Origin: Chloroflexota bacterium
GTDB taxonomy: Bacteria > Chloroflexota > Ktedonobacteria > Ktedonobacterales > Ktedonobacteraceae
Direction of reading: 5' to 3'
Length of the DNA: 6,195 nucleotides
Assembly (NCBI GenBank): GCA_005881295.1
Contig: VBHS01000015.1
Span: 1-6,195, forward strand
The notes under the pieces were generated by a model. That model was given only the letters and a program-made list of their open reading frames with translations, searched no databases and was not told the origin of the DNA. Below, piece by piece: positions 1-5,143 of this stretch (its first letter is position 1; each line of letters begins with the position of its first letter). A program made the translations under genes and the position numbers.

Positions 1-47
1 GAGTTACTCCCGCTAATTGACTTGCTTGCTTTCTTAACTCGACTCGG

Positions 48-120
48 TCGGGATGCGCAGACTCGAACTGCGGACCTCCTGCTCCCAAAGCAGGCGCGCT
101 ACCAACTGCGCCACACCCCG
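48..120 (-). tRNA. tRNA-Pro (anticodon UGG)
   Basis: A complete 73-base cloverleaf can be folded by eye on the minus strand. The acceptor arms are CGGGGTG and CATCCCG (one G-T wobble). The D stem is GCGC/GCGC, the anticodon stem CCTGC/GCAGG with loop TTTGGGA, the variable loop has 5 bases, and the T stem CGCAG/CTGCG encloses TTCGAGT. The anticodon TGG lies at 85-87 and reads proline CCA codons, and other CCN codons by wobble. The discriminator is A (position 48). The three bases that follow are CCG rather than CCA, so the CCA tail must be added by the nucleotidyltransferase. A strong promoter lies just upstream. No clear terminator is visible in the 47 bases left before the window edge, so co-transcription with something further left is possible. 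Confidence 0.96.
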
Positions 121-173
121 CTCTACTACTTTCTTCTCCCGCTACTCTCGCTTCCCTCGCGGAAAGTGTCTGC

Positions 174-202
174 ACTATAGCACGCCTATGGTCACCTGTC
201 AA
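174..202 (-). promoter_or_regulatory. Strong sigma-A type promoter of the tRNA-Pro gene
   Basis: On the minus strand the -35 box is a perfect TTGACA (197-202), followed by a 17-base spacer and a -10 box TATAGT (174-179, one mismatch to TATAAT). Transcription would start near position 167, giving a leader of about 47 bases before the tRNA 5' end. The -35 box lies only 24 bases after the stop codon of the upstream membrane protein gene, so the tRNA has its own transcription start instead of depending on readthrough. It is the best promoter match in the window. Confidence 0.85.
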
Positions 203-226
203 GTACTTTTCTTCGCTACACCCAAC

Positions 227-694
227 TCAGGGGCCATTCCTGCCATTCTTGCGACGGTAACGCAGCTTGAGTAAGAACAGATTCCAACGCGTTACAAGGC
301 TATTGAGAGGATTTCGCCGGAGAGGAGTGACATTTCCATAGCCAATTGATCGCGATGATTGGCGAGAACGCGAACGTAGGAAAAACGGTGAGAAAACCAC
401 CAGTATCAGACAAATAACCCCTACAATTGCCAGTACACCAGTGACAACAGTTGCATTACCATTGTTTGCATAGGCATAGCCCCCAGCAATAAGTGCCGCT
501 ATAACTGCAATGATAATGAACCATTCGGACAACCCGAATTTGAAAGATGGGAAACCACGACTACGTGGTCTGCTACGCGAAGCCGGATTACGGCGCTTGC
601 GCTCACCAAATTTTTGCCCCAGGCCCTGCTTAGGCTCCGTGGCCTCCAAATTGCGGAGAATTTCTTCGATCTCACGTTCATATCTGTTTGGCAT
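227..694 (-). CDS. Small basic membrane protein with two transmembrane helices, function unknown
   Basis: The product has 155 residues and I do not recognise a named family. It opens with a charged, probably helical stretch (RYEREIEEILRNLE, residues 4-17). A strongly basic, Arg/Ser/Pro-rich linker follows (about 28-50). Two hydrophobic helices lie at about 58-76 and 83-104 with a very short NNGN-containing turn between them, and a basic tail (RNPLNSLVTRWNLFLLKLRYRRK, 127-149) ends the protein. The arginine-rich flanks on both sides predict a hairpin with both termini in the cytoplasm. From memory, similar short proteins occur in Chloroflexota genomes, but I cannot name a role. The start is supported by AAGGAAG 10-12 bases upstream of the ATG and by a good promoter. 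It is separated from the flippase gene by 179 bases and is probably its own transcription unit. The tRNA promoter starts right after its TGA stop. Confidence 0.8.
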   Translation of the reverse strand: MPNRYEREIEEILRNLEATEPKQGLGQKFGERKRRNPASRSRPRSRGFPSFKFGLSEWFIIIAVIAALIAGGYAYANNGNATVVTGVLAIVGVICLILVVFSPFFLRSRSRQSSRSIGYGNVTPLRRNPLNSLVTRWNLFLLKLRYRRKNGRNGP

Positions 695-738
695 GGATGC
701 TCTGCTTCCTTAAACTCGCCAAAACACTCTTGCCATTA

Positions 739-767
739 ATGATACCAATTTTTAAGCTGCTAGACAA
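739..767 (-). promoter_or_regulatory. Probable promoter of the two-helix membrane protein gene, with extended -10
   Basis: Minus strand: -35 TTGTCT (762-767, four of six consensus bases), a 17-base spacer, and -10 TATCAT (739-744, five of six), preceded directly by TGG, which is the extended -10 TGN motif. Transcription would start near 732, leaving a 5' leader of about 38 bases before the ATG at 694. The spacing, the extended motif and the position right before a gene make this a credible site, though it is seen by eye only. Confidence 0.6.
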
Positions 768-799
768 GTACTTTGCCTCTCAATTTCAGCAATACATAT

Positions 800-851
800 C
801 TCAAAGTCATCTCTATGGAAAAATTTTTCGGGAAGAGACTCAAAGAAGTCA
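800..851. repeat. Direct repeat CTCAAAG flanking an A5T5 palindrome, downstream of the flippase stop
   Basis: CTCAAAG occurs at 800-806 and again at 839-845, each followed by a GTCA (807-809 region and 848-851). Between the copies is a perfect 12-base palindrome GAAAAATTTTTC (818-829), flanked further out by CTCT (811-814) and AGAG (833-836), which can pair. The block lies between the flippase stop and the promoter of the next gene. It could be a weak transcription end structure or a protein binding site. The stem is too AT-rich and interrupted to call a rho-independent terminator. Confidence 0.3.
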
Positions 852-873
852 CTGAAAAGGGAGTATAAAGCCC

Positions 874-2640
874 TTACTTCTTTCTCTGAACAAACCATCT
901 TAAGTAAGGGACAAGGCGAGCACTGGCATTCGAGCTCCCAATCAGCTCCAAATCCTCAGCGCTAAGAGGCTTAATAATGATGAAAAAGCCAATACACAAT
1001 AGTAAGAAAATAACACCCGACACACCGATGAGTAAACGACTTGCCGGATGCCAGAGGATACCGGGTAAGGCTGCTAACGTCAAGCCCAACAAAAATTTCA
1101 TGGTGAACCAGAGTGGAAATTTACGTGGCAACACAGGCCAGAGAAAAGCGAGGAGCAGAGCACCAATCAAAACCTGCGCCAGGCCGTCGGCAACAAGCGC
1201 ACCTGCTGGCCCCCAGTGAGGAATCAGGAGCACCCCGATTACCACGACCGCGACAAGACCTAGCCACTGACTCAGCACAACCAACTTTGGCTTGCCAACC
1301 ACATACAACGCATATTGATTGTCCGCCGTACCGAGGACACGCACCAGGACATTGAAGAAGAGAAAGATAGCCAGCAATGGACCTACAGCATCATAGTTCG
1401 CACCGTACAGCGCGTGAGCAATGATTTGCGCATTAAACAAACAAAACACAAGCACAGGTGCCGCAAGCAGCGTCTCTATTTTGATCAGAGCCTGCCATGA
1501 GCGTGCCAGGCGATCATAGTTGCGCCCTACAAAGGCTGCTGCAAGCGCAGCTCCTCCAACCCCACCAAAGCCCGACACAAGCAGAAGACTCGCGGCATGC
1601 GCCAGTTGAAAGGACAAATTAAAGTAGCCTATCTGGACTATTGAGACTAAGAAGACGCCAAGCAAGATGATGGACACCTGCTTGAGTAATGCCCCGGTCA
1701 CCAGGTTGGTTAACCAGGCAGAAATGCCTAGTTGCACGACAGGCTTCATCGCTTGCACATATGTTTGAGGCCTTTTCCGTTCAAAAAGGAACGGCGTAAG
1801 CCAGAACAGAAAGGCCGCTGCATTGAACAGTGAACAAATGGCGAAAAGCCAGAGCACACCATTAGTCCCCCAGCCGAGTTGCAGGACGAAAAAGCTTAAG
1901 GCCAACATAGCAAGCTGCGTGAGACTACCGACAACGAATACGAAGCGCATGCGCATCAAAGAAGCGCAAACAGCGGTAATCAGACTACTGACGCCATTAC
2001 CAAGCACATAGACCGCAATGGGCGTAATGTGGCTCAAGAGGACGGGATCACGCAATCCGGCCGCTATTCCCGCCGTGCCACTGTAAGGTATGGCGACAAT
2101 GAGCGATGCCAGCGCAGGTAGGGCAAGGAGCATTACTGTGAGGGACAGGGCAAGGATAGCCAACCGGAGAACGAGTAAACGGCGTATGAGAACTGCCGCA
2201 GCCGCCTTTCCATGCTCGGCAAAAACTCGCGGCACAAAAGTGGTTGTGGCATCCTCCAATCCCAGGGCTACGATATAAGCAATGGTGTTGAAAGCAGCCA
2301 GAGATACGGCATAAACGCCATATTCAGCAACGGGTAACTTGCGGGTGACAAGAACAGTAAGTAGAAATAAAGAGCTAAACACCCATAAGCCATAGACCTG
2401 GTTCAGCAGATAGCTCCCTGGAGTACGCTTCAGAAGGTGGCGCGCTTCTTCCTCTGCATTCGCCTTCGGCAACGTATCGCCGGGTAATTGTTGCTCTGCT
2501 TTCGTAGAGACAGGTTCTACTAATCCACTCGACCTTTTATTATCTTTCACCTCGCTATTTTCCTCCTGCGGCTCAGGGTTGTCAAGCGTACCAGTACTAA
2601 CGCTTATCAAACGAAACGGTCGAAGTGCAGGTTTTCGCAT
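874..2640 (-). CDS. Wzx/MurJ-like oligosaccharide (lipid-linked sugar) flippase
   Basis: The product has 588 residues and about 12 to 14 hydrophobic helices spread from about residue 84 to 557. This is the layout of the MOP-superfamily polysaccharide exporters (Wzx/RfbX), which flip undecaprenyl-linked sugar units from the inner to the outer face of the membrane. Family-like features include a first helix leading into VTRKLPVAEYGVYAVSLAAFN (97-117), where 'baseR.L...eyG.y' is typical. A mid-protein helix pair lies around 305-365, and GxPKL (449-453) begins the second half, with GPAGALVADG (477-486) further on. Residues 1 to about 75 are polar, rich in Glu, Pro and Lys, and precede the conserved core, which is unusual for Wzx. 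The ATG at 2640 lies about 14 bases after the stop of the four-helix gene and has only a weak Shine-Dalgarno, so it may be translated by coupling. A GTG at 2550 behind a perfect AGGAGG is a real alternative start (558 residues). The sugar substrate cannot be read from the sequence; no glycosyltransferase lies in the window. Confidence 0.85.
   Translation of the reverse strand: MRKPALRPFRLISVSTGTLDNPEPQEENSEVKDNKRSSGLVEPVSTKAEQQLPGDTLPKANAEEEARHLLKRTPGSYLLNQVYGLWVFSSLFLLTVLVTRKLPVAEYGVYAVSLAAFNTIAYIVALGLEDATTTFVPRVFAEHGKAAAAVLIRRLLVLRLAILALSLTVMLLALPALASLIVAIPYSGTAGIAAGLRDPVLLSHITPIAVYVLGNGVSSLITAVCASLMRMRFVFVVGSLTQLAMLALSFFVLQLGWGTNGVLWLFAICSLFNAAAFLFWLTPFLFERKRPQTYVQAMKPVVQLGISAWLTNLVTGALLKQVSIILLGVFLVSIVQIGYFNLSFQLAHAASLLLVSGFGGVGGAALAAAFVGRNYDRLARSWQALIKIETLLAAPVLVFCLFNAQIIAHALYGANYDAVGPLLAIFLFFNVLVRVLGTADNQYALYVVGKPKLVVLSQWLGLVAVVVIGVLLIPHWGPAGALVADGLAQVLIGALLLAFLWPVLPRKFPLWFTMKFLLGLTLAALPGILWHPASRLLIGVSGVIFLLLCIGFFIIIKPLSAEDLELIGSSNASARLVPYLRWFVQRKK
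2562..2567 (-). promoter_or_regulatory. Perfect Shine-Dalgarno inside the flippase ORF, supporting an alternative GTG start at 2550
   Basis: On the minus strand AGGAGG is followed, after 11 bases, by an in-frame GTG (2548-2550), which is Val31 of the long form. The annotated ATG at 2640 has no comparable site. The 30 residues lost in the short form are polar and lie outside the conserved membrane core, so homology does not choose between the two. It may also simply encode Gln-Glu-Glu. Confidence 0.4.
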
Positions 2641-2654
2641 AACTGCTCATCAAA

Positions 2655-3143
2655 CTATTTCGATTTAAGAATAAAGCGCCCCAACCATCCTAAAGCACCG
2701 AGCGCGGCAAAGAGTTCCAGCAAGCTCACATTCGCTACCACATGATCTGCTGAGACAAGATAGAACGGCCCTATCTTAAATGTGGCTGCAACCAGGAATA
2801 CACCCAGGCCAAACCAGGCAGGCAGCGTAGCATAAAGTAGTGCCTTTTGCCAGCGTGGGCACAAAAAGCCTATCACTGTGGGAAAGATATAGAGTAGAAA
2901 CGTAATAATTGGTGCGATAACAGGGGGAAAAGGGCCGTCTAATGCGGCACTGGTAGAATTTGGCAAGAAACGCGTCCAGAATTGTGCTGGGACCAACGCT
3001 GACATTACCAATAGTGTTTCAATAACAACCAGAGCTAAGACCAGTATCGTTCTTCGTCGCTCCTTTGCCATTGATTGCGCTGTATTCTGGCCTTGCTCTG
3101 GATCCTGGTTCTGCGATGGTTGTGATGTGCTTGTACGAAGCAT
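2655..3143 (-). CDS. Small integral membrane protein with four predicted helices, function unknown
   Basis: The product has 162 residues from the preferred start. I do not recognise a family. In the numbering of the longer, 164-residue form, a Gln/Asn/Ser-rich polar tail (3-28) leads into a basic stop (KERRR, 29-33). Four hydrophobic segments follow at about 34-53, 76-95, 102-122 and 140-160, ending in LKSK. The Arg/Lys cluster before helix 1 and the basic C-terminus place both ends in the cytoplasm. The loop between helices 1 and 2 (54-75) is the longest and would face outside. Two ATG codons lie 6 bases apart (3149 and 3143). The Shine-Dalgarno GAGAGAGGGG touches the first and is 6 bases from the second, so 3143 is preferred. 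The gene sits 74-80 bases after the hydrolase and about 14 bases before the flippase, so it is probably translated with the flippase and may be its partner; that role is inference from position only. Confidence 0.75.
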   Translation of the reverse strand: MLRTSTSQPSQNQDPEQGQNTAQSMAKERRRTILVLALVVIETLLVMSALVPAQFWTRFLPNSTSAALDGPFPPVIAPIITFLLYIFPTVIGFLCPRWQKALLYATLPAWFGLGVFLVAATFKIGPFYLVSADHVVANVSLLELFAALGALGWLGRFILKSK

Positions 3144-3149
3144 CTCCAT

Positions 3150-3159
3150 CCCCTCTCTC
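3150..3159 (-). promoter_or_regulatory. Ribosome binding site deciding the start of the four-helix protein
   Basis: Minus strand GAGAGAGGGG ends directly against the ATG at 3149, which leaves no spacer. It is 6 bases from the second ATG at 3143, inside the normal 5-9 base range. The second ATG is therefore the more likely start, shortening the protein by Met-Glu. Confidence 0.6.
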
Positions 3160-3195
3160 GTAAAGGTACCATATCATGTAGATGATGAGTGCGAG

Positions 3196-3224
3196 TGTAT
3201 AGTAGAGGCCATGAAAGCTGTCGT
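3196..3224 (-). promoter_or_regulatory. Weak candidate promoter between hydrolase and four-helix genes
   Basis: Minus strand ACGACA (3219-3224) and TATACA (3196-3201) are 17 bases apart, with four of six matches to each consensus box. The -35 box overlaps the hydrolase stop codon. If real, it would let the four-helix and flippase genes be transcribed apart from the hydrolase. No terminator hairpin is visible in the 74-base gap, so readthrough from the hydrolase is also expected. Confidence 0.25.
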
Positions 3225-4810
3225 TATACTCCTGGTATCTGAAGCAAACCCATCTGGTACTTCAACATCAAAATGCGCCGGACGGAGTCATCGATACGTT
3301 GCTGGCTGATATTCCCCGCGCTAATGGCTTGTTTGATGCCATTGATCATATCAGCAACACCACCTGGAGTTGAGGCGCCCATCAGTAAGTCAGAACCAGC
3401 CTCGACCGCCATTGCCGCTGCCTGCCCCTCAGAATAATAAGCGATAATTCCTTCCATGGTCAAGCTATCCGTCAAAATCACACCATGAAATCCCAGCTGG
3501 TTCCGCAGAATACCTGTCACAATTTTGTAGGAGAGCGAGGAAGGCTTCGTACTATCGATCTTCGTGACAATCTCGTGCGTCACCATCACTGCCTGGACAT
3601 TACCTTGCGCGATCAGCGCGCGATATGGCGCCCAGTCAATTACCGATAGTGCGCTCTGTGTGCGGTACAGGCTAGGTACAGTGACATGTGGATCACCGCT
3701 GACATCCCCCAACCCTGGGAAGTGTTTCAGCGTACCCATTACCTTGCCACTCTGTTGCAGACCTTTAAGATATGCACCCGCCATGTTAATCACCGTCGCA
3801 GCATTGTCCCCAAATGTACGCAGGTATAATTGGGGGTTATAGACATTCGTAACATCTACTACTGGCGCAAGATTCAGATTGATACCATAATACGACAGAT
3901 CATTGGCGTCCCGGATACCTTCCGCCATCGCTTTCGCTGGATCGCCTGTCGCGCCAATCGAAGTCGCAGACGGTCGTGAACCATCCAGGTTCATTAAGCG
4001 ATCGACCGTTCCCCCTTCCTGGTCAATCGCCACCACCATGGGGACAGTGCTGTTCTGCTGCATTTTCTGGACGAGGCCCTTGAGCTGTGGCCTGGAAACA
4101 ATATTGTTATTCGCCGCAAAAATGAGCACAGCGCCAACTTTGTACTGGCTGATCATGCTACTTATGTCAAGTCCATAGTCAGGGCCATAAAATTGTACGA
4201 TCATCATCTGCCCAAGTTTCTCGTCCAATGTCATTTTCTGCAGAATGGCATTAATATACACTGCTGGCGTTAACTTGTGCTTCGTTTGAGTTCTAGTTCC
4301 CGCTGTAGGAGTGTGGCGAAATTGGTTGGCAACATCCTTCAGCAAATTATGGCTGCTTGTAGTAGATGCACCACTTAAAATAAAGGCCCATCCCTGTGCA
4401 CCGATAAATTGTGACGAACCCAGGTTGGCAGCATTGACAATCACGACAAGAAGAAATGAGGCGAGGACTATGGCCCTTCCCCGTGAGATCAACCCTTTTT
4501 GATTTGTTCTGGCCAGCACAAAAGATTCATCCGGCTGAGGAGATAGCTGTGGTAATTTGTGAGTGTTGACTTCATCCAAAGGGCCATGAGAACCGTACGC
4601 CTCCGGGCTCTTTGTCTTCACTGTATCGAGTGATTCAAAGGAGCGATCTTCGTTATTGTGTGCTTCAGGCTCAGCCGCTTGCCCTTGAAGAGGGACTGTG
4701 GTTCTAGGGCCCCGGCCTGTAAGGCTTGCCAATTTTATGGTCTTCATTAGTTCTGGTCGATTCTCATTATTTTTATGTTCTCCAAAGAACCAGCGACCAG
4801 GATGCTTCAT
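3224..4810 (-). CDS. Membrane-anchored family 3 glycoside hydrolase, NagZ-type beta-N-acetylglucosaminidase
   Basis: The product has 528 residues. The region from about 185 to 525 is a single GH3 (beta/alpha)8 domain. Visible landmarks are MTLDEKLGQM (193-202), DQEGG (263-267) with Arg271, LAPVVDV (314-320), LRTFGDN (330-336), KHFPG (362-366), the loop Asp373-Pro-His375, and TDSLTM (447-452) with Asp448 as the expected nucleophile. The Asp-x-His loop after KHFPG is the acid/base dyad that marks the NagZ branch, which removes GlcNAc from muropeptide or other glycans by a retaining mechanism, as opposed to GH3 beta-glucosidases. No second GH3 domain follows. One hydrophobic helix (about 111-130) follows a 110-residue polar tail, so the enzyme is probably anchored with the catalytic domain outside and a long cytoplasmic tail. 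The start is supported by AAAGAGG 8 bases upstream of the ATG. It is probably the first gene of the unit with the four-helix protein and flippase. The exact substrate is inferred; a role in peptidoglycan turnover is most likely. Confidence 0.9.
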   Translation of the reverse strand: MKHPGRWFFGEHKNNENRPELMKTIKLASLTGRGPRTTVPLQGQAAEPEAHNNEDRSFESLDTVKTKSPEAYGSHGPLDEVNTHKLPQLSPQPDESFVLARTNQKGLISRGRAIVLASFLLVVIVNAANLGSSQFIGAQGWAFILSGASTTSSHNLLKDVANQFRHTPTAGTRTQTKHKLTPAVYINAILQKMTLDEKLGQMMIVQFYGPDYGLDISSMISQYKVGAVLIFAANNNIVSRPQLKGLVQKMQQNSTVPMVVAIDQEGGTVDRLMNLDGSRPSATSIGATGDPAKAMAEGIRDANDLSYYGINLNLAPVVDVTNVYNPQLYLRTFGDNAATVINMAGAYLKGLQQSGKVMGTLKHFPGLGDVSGDPHVTVPSLYRTQSALSVIDWAPYRALIAQGNVQAVMVTHEIVTKIDSTKPSSLSYKIVTGILRNQLGFHGVILTDSLTMEGIIAYYSEGQAAAMAVEAGSDLLMGASTPGGVADMINGIKQAISAGNISQQRIDDSVRRILMLKYQMGLLQIPGV

Positions 4811-4848
4811 ACAAAACGCCTCTTTCAGATAGTGAAACTATTTTACTG

Positions 4849-4858
4849 TTGATATCAA
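4849..4858. promoter_or_regulatory. Perfect palindrome TTGATATCAA in the hydrolase leader, possible operator
   Basis: This 10-base palindrome has an extra ATCAA half-site at 4862-4866. It lies about 40 bases upstream of the hydrolase ATG and just downstream of the candidate transcription start near 4872, a usual position for a repressor site. Short AT-rich palindromes are common by chance, so this is only a candidate. Confidence 0.3.
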
Positions 4859-4878
4859 GTGATCAATAAAGTCTACCA

Positions 4879-4907
4879 TTTAGAACAGCATATAGAGCAG
4901 GTTGTAA
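4879..4907 (-). promoter_or_regulatory. Candidate promoter of the hydrolase gene
   Basis: Minus strand TTACAA (4902-4907), a 17-base spacer, and TCTAAA (4879-4884) preceded by TGT, an extended -10 pattern. The matches are three of six and four of six, so the site is weak on sequence alone. It is the best pair with correct spacing that I found upstream of the hydrolase, and would give a leader of about 60 bases. Confidence 0.35.
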
Positions 4908-5060
4908 CTCCCGCGAAAAAAGGATGCAAGTATCCTAACCCCTCTAGAGTAAAGCACAATTTTCACAATAATTCTATGGATTACGCCACAAAATAAGCGC
5001 GACGAAAAAAATTACTTTTTTCCTTCCCTCTGGCAAATTTATTACAGGCTTTAACTGATT

Positions 5061-5074
5061 CAAACACTTGTTTG
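5061..5074. promoter_or_regulatory. Inverted repeat CAAACA-CT-TGTTTG over the NACHT -35 box, candidate operator
   Basis: Two perfect 6-base arms are separated by 2 bases. The right arm covers most of the -35 hexamer (5068-5073), so a dimeric protein bound here would block RNA polymerase. The regulator is unknown and none is encoded in the window. Confidence 0.4.
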
Positions 5075-5096
5075 TATTTGTCGCGTGGGATATACT
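5068..5096 (+). promoter_or_regulatory. Promoter of the NACHT NTPase gene
   Basis: -35 TTGTTT (5068-5073), an exact 17-base spacer, and -10 TATACT (5091-5096, five of six consensus bases). Transcription would start near 5102-5104, leaving a leader of about 40 bases before the ATG at 5144. The -35 box keeps only the TTG of the consensus, which suggests modest or activated expression. Confidence 0.6.
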
Positions 5097-5105
5097 ATCG
5101 CTACT

Positions 5106-5126
5106 ATGGAACTGCATATTCACTGA
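5106..5126 (+). other. Possible six-codon leader ORF (MELHIH) before the NACHT gene
   Basis: The ATG at 5106 lies within a few bases of the predicted transcription start, so the ORF would be leaderless or nearly so. After six codons it ends in TGA (5124-5126), which overlaps the GAAAGG ribosome binding site (5125-5130) of the NACHT gene. Its reading frame differs from that of the NACHT gene. Such a short ORF can easily arise by chance. Confidence 0.2.
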
Positions 5127-5143
5127 AAGGCAGCCATAACAGC

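Larger units (their letters stand above)
4811..5143. other. Divergent intergenic region between the hydrolase and the NACHT gene
   Basis: These 333 AT-rich bases hold no gene I can support. They carry the promoter of each flanking gene and several small symmetric elements: TTGATATCAA (4849-4858), AGGAT/ATCCT around a 6-base loop (4921-4936), CTCTAGAG (4942-4949), an A-tract/T-tract inverted repeat (5004-5022), and CAAACA-CT-TGTTTG (5061-5074) over the NACHT -35 box. No tRNA or strong rho-independent terminator was seen. The other gaps in the window are shorter than 300 bases. Confidence 0.7.

Noticed and set aside
1..47. GAGTTACTC at the left edge as a tRNA terminator
   Set aside because: The arms are only 4 bases and no T-run follows inside the window; the sequence is cut off.
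53..274. 73-residue plus-strand ORF
   Set aside because: It runs antisense through the whole tRNA-Pro gene and its promoter, has no ribosome binding site, and its Arg/Ser/Cys-rich product looks like a translated RNA gene.
499..713. ORFs on both strands inside the two-helix membrane protein gene
   Set aside because: They are other-frame shadows of the 227-694 gene, which alone has a promoter, a Shine-Dalgarno and a membrane-protein pattern.
977..2278. Five plus-strand ORFs of 61-80 residues opposite the flippase
   Set aside because: All are antisense to a long gene with a clear membrane-transporter pattern; their products are Arg/Thr/Lys-rich without any domain and lack ribosome binding sites.
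3127..4502. Plus-strand ORFs of 60-92 residues opposite the hydrolase and the start of the four-helix gene
   Set aside because: They are shadows of the hydrolase, whose catalytic motifs prove the minus-strand frame; the one at 3127-3309 also crosses two gene ends.
4921..4936. AGGAT/ATCCT hairpin as a riboswitch or small RNA
   Set aside because: A 5-base stem with a 6-base loop is far too small, no conserved riboswitch core was seen, and it lies upstream of the predicted hydrolase transcription start.
5004..5022. A-tract/T-tract inverted repeat as a rho-independent terminator
   Set aside because: The stem is almost wholly A-T with a single G-C pair, and no gene ends nearby on either strand; it is more likely bent AT-rich promoter-region DNA.
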